From: Actinomycetota bacterium
GTDB taxonomy: Bacteria; Actinomycetota; CADDZG01; JAHWKV01; JAOPZY01
Direction: 5' to 3'
DNA: 64,000 nucleotides
Assembly: GCA_035765775.1 (NCBI GenBank)
Contig: DASTWV010000032.1
Coordinates: 1 to 64,000 of the forward strand
Both the position numbers and the translations under genes were made by a program. The notes under the pieces are model-generated. The model was not told where the DNA came from. It saw nothing but the letters and a program-made list of their open reading frames with translations, and ran no database searches. This document shows, in pieces, positions 14,198 to 22,190 of the stretch (positions are counted from its first letter, which is position 1; the number at the start of each line of letters is the position of its first letter).

Positions 14198-15532
14198 ATG
14201 GCCCACAAGTTCTGCACGGTCGCATATCCCTCGGCGGTCGTCGCCGCCGCCGTCACCTTCATCGGGTTGGGTGCCCTCACGGGCCACTGGTGGGGGGGCC
14301 ACGTCGCGGTCGGCGCCCTAGCGTTCTGGGTGGTCGCCTGCGCCAGCTCGAACCTGCTCCCGGCCCCGGTGACCAGCGACGTCGAGGTGACCATGGCGGG
14401 ACCGGTGGACATCGCCGTCGCCTACCTGTTCCCCGCCCCGCTGGCGGCTGCGGTGGTGCTGGTGGGATCGTTCACCGAGTGGGAGCTGCGCCGGGAGGTG
14501 CACCTGTCCCACGCCGCCTTCAACCGGGCGCAGCTGGCCCTGGCCACCGCGTGCGCCGCCAGCTTCCTGCACGTCAAGGCCCTCGGCCCCTGGGGCGTGG
14601 TCCTGGCGATCGTCGGCTACAACGCCCTGAATGTGGTGCTGGTGGCCGCCGCGCAGTGCTTCTGGTACGACACGCCGCTCAGCCAGACGCTGCACCGCAT
14701 CGTCTCGCCCTGGCCCAGCTTCCTGGGGAGCTACCTGGTGCTGGGCTTCCTCGGCATCATCTTCGCCAAGGTCTACGCCATGCTGGGCTGGTGGGCGGTG
14801 GCCCCCTTCCTGGTCCCGCTCCTCTTCGCCCGCTACGCCCTGCGCCATTCCAAGCAGCTCGAGCAGTCCGAGCGGGAACGGGCCGAGCTGGCCAACCGGG
14901 TGATCGACGAGCGCGAGCGGGAGCGGGCGCGCATCGCCGGCGACATGCACGACCTGGTGCTGCAGCGCCTGGCCGCGGTCCAGATCCAGGCGGACAACAT
15001 CAGCTCGGCCATAAAGACCGGCCACCTGGACCAGGCGGGCGTCATCGCCGGCACCGTCAAGGAGCAGGTGGCGGGCGCGATCGGTGACATCCGCACCGCC
15101 ATCGCCGACCTCCGGCGCAGCGCCCTGGATGGGGCCGACCTCCCCGCCACCCTCGAGCGCTACGCCCGGGCCTTCCAGGCGGAGACCGCCATCGATGTGC
15201 GCCTGGACGTCGCCACCGTCCAGCCCGGCGAGATCCCCCTCGCCGTGGCAATGCTGCTGTACGAGTGCACCCAGGAGGCGATGACCAATGTCGTGCGCCA
15301 TGCCGAGGCCTCCCATGTCGACGTCCACCTCCGCCGCCTGGGAGACTCCGTAGAACTACGGGTGCGCGACGACGGCCGGGGGCCGCCGGGCAACGGCAGC
15401 AGCGGGCTGCACCTGGGCCTGACCCTCACCAAGGACAAGGTGGCTCTGGTGGGCGGCGGTGCCTGGTTCGAGGGATGCGAGGAGGGAGGAGCGCAGGTGG
15501 TGGTCCGGATCCCAGTACGGAGCAGTGAATAG
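14198..15532 (+). CDS. Membrane sensor histidine kinase (HisKA_3 / NarL-type partner)
   Basis: 444-residue sensor kinase. The N-terminal half contains about six to seven hydrophobic segments (residues about 10-210) with no obvious extracellular sensor domain. A coiled linker rich in ER leads to the HisKA_3 dimerisation helix, where the phospho-acceptor is His251 in GDMHDLVLQRL. The HATPase domain shows YECTQEAMTNVVRHAEAS (N box) and RDDGRGPPGNGSSGLHLGL (G boxes). ATG 14198 is preceded by CCAGGAG. The response regulator gene begins 5 bases after its stop, making a classical pair. The signal is unknown; MASE-like membrane sensors often respond to envelope state. Confidence 0.92.
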   Translation: MAHKFCTVAYPSAVVAAAVTFIGLGALTGHWWGGHVAVGALAFWVVACASSNLLPAPVTSDVEVTMAGPVDIAVAYLFPAPLAAAVVLVGSFTEWELRREVHLSHAAFNRAQLALATACAASFLHVKALGPWGVVLAIVGYNALNVVLVAAAQCFWYDTPLSQTLHRIVSPWPSFLGSYLVLGFLGIIFAKVYAMLGWWAVAPFLVPLLFARYALRHSKQLEQSERERAELANRVIDERERERARIAGDMHDLVLQRLAAVQIQADNISSAIKTGHLDQAGVIAGTVKEQVAGAIGDIRTAIADLRRSALDGADLPATLERYARAFQAETAIDVRLDVATVQPGEIPLAVAMLLYECTQEAMTNVVRHAEASHVDVHLRRLGDSVELRVRDDGRGPPGNGSSGLHLGLTLTKDKVALVGGGAWFEGCEEGGAQVVVRIPVRSSE

Positions 15533-15536
15533 CGCC

Positions 15537-16199
15537 ATGATGCCCGCCCCCGACGCCCCGCCCCCGGTGCGGATCCTCATCGCCGAGGACCACACCGTGC
15601 TGGCGCAGGCGCTCGCCACCATGCTGTCGTTCGACTCCGCATTCAGCGTGGTCGGCACCGTCCCCTCGGGCGACGAGGCGATCGCCCACTGCGTCGAGCT
15701 GCGCCCCGACGTGGTCCTGATGGACTACAAGCTCCGGGGGTTGAACGGCATCGAGGCGACCCGGGAGATCGCCCGCCTGGCGCCCGGGACCCGGGTGCTC
15801 ATCCTGTCGATGTTCGACAACCAGGAGACGGTGATCGCCGCGGTGGCGGCCGGGGCAGCGGGATTCCTGCCGAAGAACGTCGACCGGGAGGAACTCGTCC
15901 GGGCGATCCACGCAGTGGCGGCGGGCAAGGGATTCCTGCATCCCGAGGTGACCATGCCGTTCCTGCAGCGGATCGGAGCGCTGGCCAAGAAGGCCGACTC
16001 GCGCCAGGGCCTGACCGACCGGGAGCAGGTGGTCCTCCAGGAGCTGGCCCTGGGCAAGACCACCAAGGAGATCGCCGGCACGCTGGTGGTCTCCGAGGAG
16101 ACGGTGAAGACCCACCTGACCCACATCTACCAGAAGCTGGGGGTGACCGACCGGGTGCAGGCTGTGGCCCGGGCTCTCCGCCAGGGGATGGTCCGGTAA
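15537..16199 (+). CDS. NarL/LuxR-family response regulator
   Basis: 220-residue DNA-binding response regulator. The receiver domain begins ILIAEDHTVLAQAL with the acidic pair, the phospho-acceptor is Asp63 in VVLMDYKLRG, and the conserved Lys is in GFLPKNV. The C-terminal LuxR helix-turn-helix spans about residues 155-215: LTDREQVVLQELALGKTTKEIA followed by SEETVKTHLTHIYQKLG. Start ATG 15537 (or 15540) lies just after the kinase stop with GGAG upstream. It is the partner of the upstream kinase and may bind the dyad at 14057-14079. Confidence 0.93.
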   Translation: MMPAPDAPPPVRILIAEDHTVLAQALATMLSFDSAFSVVGTVPSGDEAIAHCVELRPDVVLMDYKLRGLNGIEATREIARLAPGTRVLILSMFDNQETVIAAVAAGAAGFLPKNVDREELVRAIHAVAAGKGFLHPEVTMPFLQRIGALAKKADSRQGLTDREQVVLQELALGKTTKEIAGTLVVSEETVKTHLTHIYQKLGVTDRVQAVARALRQGMVR

Positions 16200-16253
16200 C
16201 GGGGCCGTAGACTTGCCTCTGATGATCGGTACGGTCCTTAGCCTTCTCCCTTA

Positions 16254-17672
16254 ATGGTTAATACCGCCCACCCCCAGGCGAATTCCTTTCCTGACCGCCG
16301 ACCCGTGCGGCGAGCCGCGCTCGCCTCCCTGGCGGCAGCAACCGGTCTGGTGATCGTCAAGCTGGCCGCCGCCGCCGCCAGCGGCAGCCTGGCGCTGCTC
16401 TCGGTCGCGGCCGACTCCGGACTCGACGCCATGGTCACCGGGCTGACGCTCTTCGCGGTCTCGGTGGCGGCCCGCCCGCCGGACGCCGACCACCCCTACG
16501 GCCACGGCAAGGCGGAGAACGTCGCCGCCATGGTGGAGGCCGTCGCCCTGCTGCTGCTGTCGGTCGGCATCGCCCGGGAAGCCATCCTGCGGCTCACCCG
16601 CCCGGCGCCTCCCGTCGACGCCGCCTGGTACACCTTCGCGGTCATGGGGCTGGCGATCCTGGTCGACCTGACGCGGTCGCAGGGCCTCGCCCGGGCGGGC
16701 CGCAGGCACAACAGCCCCGCCCTCCTGGCCGACGCCGTGCACTTCCGGGCCGACCTGCTCACCTCGGTCGTGGTCCTCGCCGGCCTGCTGGCCGTGCGCC
16801 TGGGCCATCCCGGGGCGGACGCCGCCGGCGGCTTCCTCATCGCTGCCTACGTGGGCTTCTCCAGCGTCCGGCTGGGCAAGCGCAGCATCGATGCCCTCAT
16901 GGACCGGACCCCGGCGGGGGCGGTCGGGCGGATCCGGCGGGCGGCGGAGACCATCGAGGGCGTGGAGGAGGTTCGCCGGGTCCGGGTGCGCTACGCCGGG
17001 GGCCAGCCCCAGACCGACATCGTGGTCGGGGTGTCGCGGACCCTCCCTCTGGAGGTGGCGCACACCCTCACCGAGGAGGTGGAGGACGCGGTGCGCTCGG
17101 TGGAGCCGGGGGCCGACGTCATCGTCCACGTCGAGCCGCTGGCGGACGAGACGGTGGTAGCCGAGCAGGTCCTGTCGATCGCCGGCCGCCACCCCGACGT
17201 GCACCAGGTGCACAACGTCTTCGTGGCCCACCACGACGACGGGCTGCACATCGCCCTGCACGCCAAGTTCCCGTCCACGATGGCTCTGGCCGAGGCGCAC
17301 GCCCTCGCCGAGGCACTGGAGGCCGATATCGCCGGGGAGGTCGGCGCACTGCAGCGCGTCGCCCGGGTGGACACCCACCTGGAGCCCCTGGAGGATCCGG
17401 CGGCCCCGGGCGTGGATGTCACCGCCGCACAAGCCGAGCTGGTGGCCTCGGTCACCGCGGTGGCCGAGGCGCAGCCGCAGGTGCGCAACTGCCATGAGGT
17501 GGTGGTGACCAACTCCCGAGATGCCCTGTCGGTGCTGATGCACTGCGAGGCGGCTGCCGGGCTCCCGGTCAGCGAGGTCCACGACGCGGCCACCGCCATC
17601 GAGGGCGAAGTGCACCGGCGCTGGCCCGCGGTCGAGCGGGTGACGGTGCACTTCGAGCCACTTGAGGATTAA
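16254..17672 (+). CDS. Cation diffusion facilitator with extended C-terminus
   Basis: Divalent-metal/proton antiporter of the CDF family, 472 residues, against about 300 for a typical member. Six membrane helices occupy roughly residues 20-220. The transport-site residues match FieF: DSGLD in TM2 and HFRAD in TM5, with DHPYGHGKAE after TM2, so Fe(II) or Zn(II) export is the best guess. After the usual cytoplasmic ferredoxin-like domain (about 225-305) the protein continues with a second similar region (DVHQVHNVFVAHHDDGLHI, about 315-395) and a third (VRNCHEVVVTNSRDALSVLM, about 405-472), both rich in His and acidic residues. Start ATG 16254; weak ribosome site. Stands alone on the plus strand. 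Confidence 0.9.
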   Translation: MVNTAHPQANSFPDRRPVRRAALASLAAATGLVIVKLAAAAASGSLALLSVAADSGLDAMVTGLTLFAVSVAARPPDADHPYGHGKAENVAAMVEAVALLLLSVGIAREAILRLTRPAPPVDAAWYTFAVMGLAILVDLTRSQGLARAGRRHNSPALLADAVHFRADLLTSVVVLAGLLAVRLGHPGADAAGGFLIAAYVGFSSVRLGKRSIDALMDRTPAGAVGRIRRAAETIEGVEEVRRVRVRYAGGQPQTDIVVGVSRTLPLEVAHTLTEEVEDAVRSVEPGADVIVHVEPLADETVVAEQVLSIAGRHPDVHQVHNVFVAHHDDGLHIALHAKFPSTMALAEAHALAEALEADIAGEVGALQRVARVDTHLEPLEDPAAPGVDVTAAQAELVASVTAVAEAQPQVRNCHEVVVTNSRDALSVLMHCEAAAGLPVSEVHDAATAIEGEVHRRWPAVERVTVHFEPLED

Positions 17673-17696
17673 AGCGGACGACTGAGAGCCCCCGGC

Positions 17697-18260
17697 TCAG
17701 CCCTGCCCGCAGACCGTCATCCCGTAGGCGTTGAACGCCTCGTCGGCGGCATTGCTCAGCTGCTGGGTCTGGGCGTCGAGCTGCGATGCCTGCGCCGTGT
17801 TGCCCGCCTGGATGGCATCGACCTCGCGCTGCGCCGAGGCTACGAAGGTGTCCACCTTGGCGAAGTCCGCCTGCAGCGAGGCCCGGTCGGCGGGCGGCTC
17901 GGGCAGCGCCCGGAGCTTGGCCACGGCGCTCTGGGCGATGGCGATTGCCTGGCGGAGGTCCTGCAGGATCTGGGCCTCGGTGGTGGGTGCCGGCAGGGCG
18001 CTCTGCTCGGCGTTCCTGGTGGCGCAGATGGCGTTGGCCTGGACCAGGAATGCCGGTCTGCTCAGCGTGGACGTCGGCACAGGGCCCGCGGACTCCGTGG
18101 GCGGCCCGCTGTCGGACGGCGCCAGCACGGCCGAGGGGGACTCGGAGAGCTGCGGGACCGACCCGGTCGGCTCCGGGCCGAGCGCCGCCTTCGGGGAGCA
18201 CCCGGCCCCGCAGAGCGCCAGCGCCACCAGGAGCCCGGCCGCCGCCCGGCGCCGGTTCAT
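17697..18260 (-). CDS. Predicted lipoprotein, coupled to hisS
   Basis: 187-residue secreted protein. The signal peptide MNRRRAAAGLLVALALCGAGC ends in a lipobox (LCGAGC, Cys21), so it should be lipid-anchored outside the membrane. A Ser/Pro-rich linker (about 25-70) precedes an all-helical domain with one Cys pair (ICATRN and TVCGQG), residues about 75-187, resembling other actinobacterial small helical lipoproteins of unknown role. Its ATG overlaps the hisS stop (ATGA at 18257-18260), so it is translated from the hisS message. No function recognised. Confidence 0.78.
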   Translation of the reverse strand: MNRRRAAAGLLVALALCGAGCSPKAALGPEPTGSVPQLSESPSAVLAPSDSGPPTESAGPVPTSTLSRPAFLVQANAICATRNAEQSALPAPTTEAQILQDLRQAIAIAQSAVAKLRALPEPPADRASLQADFAKVDTFVASAQREVDAIQAGNTAQASQLDAQTQQLSNAADEAFNAYGMTVCGQG

Positions 18261-19537
18261 GCCTTCAGGTACCCCGCCAGCGCCCCGGGCGCCATCTCCG
18301 CCTGGGTGCGGGTGGCGAGATCCCGCACCGCCACCACCCCACGGTCGCGCTCCCGGGGCCCCTGGATGACGGCGAAGGGGATCGCCCGGGACGAGGCGTA
18401 GCCCAGCTGCTCGCCCATGCGGTCATCGCCCAGGTACACCTCGGCGGGGATGCCCATCGCACGCAGGTCGGCGGCGAGGACCATCGAGGACACCCGGGCA
18501 CCGGCGTCCCACACGGTGACCAGCACCCGGGCGGGGGAGGTCACCGCCCCGGGCTCGGCTGCCACCAGCAGGAGGATCCGCTCGATGCCCAGCGAGCCGC
18601 CCACCGCCGGGATCTGCCGCCCGGCGAACATGCCCACCAGCCCGTCGTACCGGCCCCCCGATGCGATGGCCGAGGGGAAGCCTTCGACATAGGTCTCGAA
18701 GATCGGGCCGGTGTAGTAGGCCAGCCCCCGGGCCAGGTGCGGGCTGAACACGGTCCGGCCAGGCAGGGCCTCGGCGATGGCGTCCACCTCGGCCAGGCCC
18801 TCCCGGCCCACTGCCGACCGTTCGGCCACCACACGGCGGACCTCACCCACATCCCGGGCGGCGTCGGTGAGGGCCGCCGCGGCAGCCTGGTCCAGGCCCC
18901 GCTCGGCCACCAGCTCGGCGCCCACCCCGTCCCAGCCCACCTTGTCTACTTTGTCCAGAGCGGTGAGGACACCGGCCTCCAGGCCAGACGCAATCCCGAA
19001 CGCCTCCATCAGCCCCTGCAGCACCTTGCGGGAGTTGAGGCGCACCTCGAAGCCGGTAAGGCCCACCGCCGCCAGGGCGTCGGTCACCACCTGGATCACC
19101 TCGGCGTCCGCCAGGCCGAAGGAAGGGCCGACGACGTCGATGTCGCACTGGCGGAACTCCCGGAACCGCCCCCGGCCCGGGCGGTCGGCGCGCCACACCG
19201 GGGCGATGTGGTAGCGCTTGAAGATCTTCCCCAGCTTGTCGCCGTACTCCGCCACCACCCGGGCCAGGGGCACCGTCAGGTCGTAGCGCAGGGCGAGGTC
19301 GGGGTCCTCGCCCGCCCGGGCGCCCCGCTGGGCCACCTTGAAGATGAGGCGGTCGCCCTCCTCGCCGTACTTGCCCTGCAGGATCTCCAGGCGCTCCAGC
19401 GCGGGGGTCTCCAGCGGGGCGAAGCCGTAGGACTCGAAGACCCGCTGCACGGCCGACAGGACCCTGGCGCGGGCCTGGACCTCGCCGGGGAGGAAGTCCC
19501 GCATCCCCGACGGCGGCTTGGTATTGGGCTGCTCCAC
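18257..19537 (-). CDS. hisS: Histidyl-tRNA synthetase
   Basis: Class II synthetase charging tRNA-His, 426 residues. Motif 1 surrounds PPSGMRDFLPGEV, motif 2 is VWRADRPGRGRFREFRQCDIDVVG, and the histidine-specific signatures are LARGLAYYTGPIFE and SGGRYDGLVGMF. Motif 3 is GGSLGIERILLL, and the anticodon-binding domain closes the protein. The GTG at 19537 is chosen because it gives the normal length and lies 19 bases after the TetR stop. The downstream lipoprotein overlaps its stop. Confidence 0.96.
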   Translation of the reverse strand: MEQPNTKPPSGMRDFLPGEVQARARVLSAVQRVFESYGFAPLETPALERLEILQGKYGEEGDRLIFKVAQRGARAGEDPDLALRYDLTVPLARVVAEYGDKLGKIFKRYHIAPVWRADRPGRGRFREFRQCDIDVVGPSFGLADAEVIQVVTDALAAVGLTGFEVRLNSRKVLQGLMEAFGIASGLEAGVLTALDKVDKVGWDGVGAELVAERGLDQAAAAALTDAARDVGEVRRVVAERSAVGREGLAEVDAIAEALPGRTVFSPHLARGLAYYTGPIFETYVEGFPSAIASGGRYDGLVGMFAGRQIPAVGGSLGIERILLLVAAEPGAVTSPARVLVTVWDAGARVSSMVLAADLRAMGIPAEVYLGDDRMGEQLGYASSRAIPFAVIQGPRERDRGVVAVRDLATRTQAEMAPGALAGYLKA

Positions 19538-19556
19538 CTGCTTCTGCGGGCGCCGG

Positions 19557-20228
19557 TCAGGCGCCCAGCTGGGCAACGGTGGCGAGGTCACCCAACCGGG
19601 AGAGCTCCAGGCGCAGGCGCTGCCCGCCCCGGGGCAGCCCGTCGAAACCCCGCCAGAGCAGGGTGAGCAGGTGGGAGACCACCGCGGAGCGCTCCAGTGA
19701 GCCATTGTCCAGCCACCACGACACCACGGACTCGACGCCCCCCAGCAGCACGTGGGCGTACACCGGCGCCCCCTCGGTAGGCAGGCCGGCCTCGGCCAGC
19801 ACGGCCCCGATGGAGTCCGCCAGGCCCCGGGCGATCGAGGTGCGCACCTCGCGCAGGCGGTCGACGATGCCGGCGTCCAGCTCCGGCGTGGTCTCGGCGA
19901 GGAGGTGGAAGGCCTCCGGGTTCTCCTGGGCGAAGCGGAGGTAGGCGTCGATGCCCCGCCGGAGGCCCTCCAGCGGAAGGTCCGTGGAGTTCATCGCTTC
20001 CGACAGCTTTCCCAGCAGGCGGGAGAGGTGTTCGTCGAGCACCTCCATGTAGATCTCCGCCTTCCCGCCCGGGAAGTGCCGGTAGAGCATCGGTTTCGTC
20101 ACGCCCGCCCGGCGGACAATCTCTTCGACTTCCGTTTTCCGGTAGCCCTTTTCGCCAAAGACCTCCCGGGCGGCCTCCAATAGGCGCCGCCGGCGTTCGT
20201 CCCGGGAAAGGCGTGATCTCATCGGCAT
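19557..20228 (-). CDS. TetR-family transcriptional regulator
   Basis: 223-residue one-component repressor. The N-terminal helix-turn-helix is clear: RRRRLLEAAREVFGEKGYRK, TEVEEIVRRAGVTKPMLYRHF (residues about 10-55). The C-terminal ligand domain is helical with no recognised effector motif. ATG 20228 has GAGGT 8 bases upstream, and that site lies inside a perfect palindrome (20233-20247), so it probably represses itself. It is divergent from the sigma-fabD operon, 56 bases away, and TetR proteins such as FasR control fatty acid synthesis in other actinobacteria, so control of that operon is a reasonable inference. Confidence 0.9.
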   Translation of the reverse strand: MPMRSRLSRDERRRRLLEAAREVFGEKGYRKTEVEEIVRRAGVTKPMLYRHFPGGKAEIYMEVLDEHLSRLLGKLSEAMNSTDLPLEGLRRGIDAYLRFAQENPEAFHLLAETTPELDAGIVDRLREVRTSIARGLADSIGAVLAEAGLPTEGAPVYAHVLLGGVESVVSWWLDNGSLERSAVVSHLLTLLWRGFDGLPRGGQRLRLELSRLGDLATVAQLGA

Positions 20229-20232
20229 GAAA

Positions 20233-20247
20233 GTTACCTCAGGTAAC
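20233..20247. promoter_or_regulatory. Palindromic operator between tetR and the fab operon
   Basis: GTTACCT-C-AGGTAAC, a perfect palindrome with 7-bp arms around one base, covers the ribosome site of the TetR gene and lies 38 bases upstream of the sigma factor start codon. Position and symmetry are those of a TetR autoregulatory operator that could also act on the divergent promoter. Confidence 0.55.
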
Positions 20248-20284
20248 CCGTAACACTTCGCCATGTGGCGTGTCATAGCTAGTA

Positions 20285-20830
20285 ATGGACAAACTTCAGG
20301 TGAAGGTGCAGCGCGTCCCGGCGAAGGTGCAGCTGGCCGCCCAGTGGAGCGAGACGGCGTTTCGAGAAGTCTACTCCCGCTACATCCGCCCCGTGAATGC
20401 CTACATCCTTCGTCGCGTGCGCAACCACCACGACGCCGAGGACCTCACGGCGCAGGTGTTCGTGCAGGCCCTGGACCACCTGGACCCGGCCAAGGACGGT
20501 GACGAAGTCGCCTCGTGGCTGTTCACCTCCGCCCGCAATGCCACCGCCAACCACGCCCGCAGGCGCCGGTACGTGGTCTCGGTCGAGGAGATCCCCGAGG
20601 CGGCGGACGAGTCCGAGGACCCGGGCGAGATCGTGCTGGACGAGGAGATGCTCGAGCGGGTGCTGGACGCCATCGCCGAGCTGCCTGAGGAGCGCCGCCG
20701 GGCCCTCGTCCTGCGCTTCGTCGAGCAGCTCCCCCACGCCGAGATCGCCGAGGTGCTGGGTCGCACCGAGACCTCGGCCCGCGTGCTGCTGCACCGCACC
20801 ATCGCCCACCTGCGCAAGGAGGTCTCGTAA
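20285..20830 (+). CDS. ECF-type RNA polymerase sigma factor
   Basis: 181-residue sigma-70 family protein. Region 2 runs about residues 25-90 (FREVYSRYIRPVNAYILRRV, DAEDLTAQVFVQAL, SWLFTSARNATANHARRRR). Region 4 runs about 125-178 (LDAIAELPEERRRALVLRFVEQL, AEIAEVLGRTETSARVLLHRT). No anti-sigma gene is adjacent. Its TAA stop shares one base with the fabD ATG (TAATG), so sigma factor and malonyl transferase are translationally coupled, an unusual arrangement. Start ATG 20285; no strong ribosome site, so a short-leader or leaderless message is possible. Confidence 0.9.
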   Translation: MDKLQVKVQRVPAKVQLAAQWSETAFREVYSRYIRPVNAYILRRVRNHHDAEDLTAQVFVQALDHLDPAKDGDEVASWLFTSARNATANHARRRRYVVSVEEIPEAADESEDPGEIVLDEEMLERVLDAIAELPEERRRALVLRFVEQLPHAEIAEVLGRTETSARVLLHRTIAHLRKEVS

Positions 20831-21846
20831 TGGCCCCCACCAAGCCGGTGGCTGACCTCGTCTTCGACCAGGACGCCGGGCACCCGGGGCGCCTCGTCGG
20901 CTGGATGTTCCCCGGGCAGGGCTCGCAGCGCCCGGGGATGGCCGCCGGCCTGGATGCCTGCGGCGACCTGTTCGCCGCCGCCAAGGAGCTGCTCGAGGCC
21001 GACCTCGCCCGCCTGTGCACCGCCGTCCCCAATCCCGGCTGGCCGGGAGATCTCCTGCAGCCCGCCCTGTACTCCACGGCAGTCGGTGCCCTGCGGGCGC
21101 TGTCCAGCCGGGGGGCCTGCCCGGACGCCGTGGTGGGCCACAGCCTGGGCGAGTACGCCGCCCTGACCGCCGCCGGGGCGCTCAGCTTCGAGGATGGGCT
21201 GGCTCTGGTGTTCCTGCGGGGCAAGGGCATGCTCTCCGCCGCCCAGATCAACCCGGGCGGCATGGCTGCGGTCATCGGGCTCGACGGGGCCGCCATCGAG
21301 GCCCTCTGCGCCGGCATCGACGGGGTGTGGGTGGCCAACCGCAACAGCCCCGGCCAGACGGTGATCTCCGGGCTCGACGCCCCGCTCGCCCAGGCCGCCG
21401 AGGCCTGCCGGGAGGCGGGCGCCCGCCGGGTGGTGCGCCTCGACGTTCCCATCGCCGGCCACTGCCCGCTGATGGCGTCGGCGGCGGCCGAGCTGGAGGA
21501 GGCCCTCGCCACCGTGGAGCTGCATGAGCCGGTCTGCCCTTTCTACTCGGGGGTCGACGCCCGGCCGCACACCGACCCGGCCGAGATCAAGGCGCTGCTG
21601 GTGCAGGCGATGACCTCGCCGGTGCGCTTCTCCGAGACCCTCCGGGCGATGCAGGACGCCGGCATCGGGGCCCTGGTCGAGGTGGGCCCCGCCCGGGTGC
21701 TCTGCGGCCTGGCCAAGCAGTCGGTTCCCCAGATGTCCACCACCTCGGTCGGCAGCGACGCCGATGCCGAGTCCTACGTTGCATCCACTGGCGACCCCGT
21801 GACCGCCGGAAACGAGCCGGGAGAGAGGGTGACCGTCGATGATTGA
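20830..21846 (+). CDS. fabD: Malonyl-CoA:ACP transacylase FabD
   Basis: Loads malonyl groups onto acyl carrier protein for type II fatty acid synthesis. 338 residues with FPGQGSQRPGM (about 27-37), the nucleophile Ser105 in GHSLGEYAAL, the malonyl-binding Arg in VFLRGKGML, His in the PIAGHCPLM motif and the C-terminal EVGPARVLCGLAK. An Asp/Ser-rich tail of about 30 residues follows. It overlaps the upstream sigma gene by one base and the next small gene by 8 bases. Confidence 0.95.
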   Translation: MAPTKPVADLVFDQDAGHPGRLVGWMFPGQGSQRPGMAAGLDACGDLFAAAKELLEADLARLCTAVPNPGWPGDLLQPALYSTAVGALRALSSRGACPDAVVGHSLGEYAALTAAGALSFEDGLALVFLRGKGMLSAAQINPGGMAAVIGLDGAAIEALCAGIDGVWVANRNSPGQTVISGLDAPLAQAAEACREAGARRVVRLDVPIAGHCPLMASAAAELEEALATVELHEPVCPFYSGVDARPHTDPAEIKALLVQAMTSPVRFSETLRAMQDAGIGALVEVGPARVLCGLAKQSVPQMSTTSVGSDADAESYVASTGDPVTAGNEPGERVTVDD

Positions 21847-22156
21847 AGAGCTTGATCTGCGAGACACCGATGACCTGCGGATCGAGTGGTTCGATCCGTC
21901 GCTGGACAGCATGGGCGAGGGACTCCAGGTGGAGGAGCGCCTGGTGCTGTCGCCCTGCGAGGGTGCCCTCCGCGACCGGGGGGCGGCCATTGGCGAGTAC
22001 GTCTGCCCGGGTGACGTCGTCGCCCAGGTGGCCGGCACCGACGGCCGCCTCGTTCCCGTCCACTCCCCCTTCGCCGGCTGGGTGATGGGCTTCCTGGTCC
22101 CCTATGGCTCCCCCGTCCGCAGGCGCGAACCCGTGCTGTGGCTCCGGAGGCTGTAA
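21839..22156 (+). CDS. Small biotinyl/lipoyl-like domain protein without an acceptor lysine
   Basis: 105-residue protein. Residues about 38-104 have the hybrid-barrel pattern of biotinyl/lipoyl and related domains: SPCEGALRDRGAAIGEYVCPGDVVAQV, then VHSPFAGWVMGFLVPYGSPVRRREPVLWL, with the expected G and P turns. The MKM-type lysine that would carry biotin or lipoate is absent (the hairpin reads FAGWVMGF), so it cannot be a normal swinging arm. It overlaps fabD by 8 bases and precedes fabH, so it is part of the fatty acid operon. Function unknown; a structural or acyl-enzyme partner is possible. Confidence 0.72.
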   Translation: MIEELDLRDTDDLRIEWFDPSLDSMGEGLQVEERLVLSPCEGALRDRGAAIGEYVCPGDVVAQVAGTDGRLVPVHSPFAGWVMGFLVPYGSPVRRREPVLWLRRL

Positions 22157-22190
22157 CAGTGGAGCCGAAGGCGGAGCGCCAGGATTAGGG

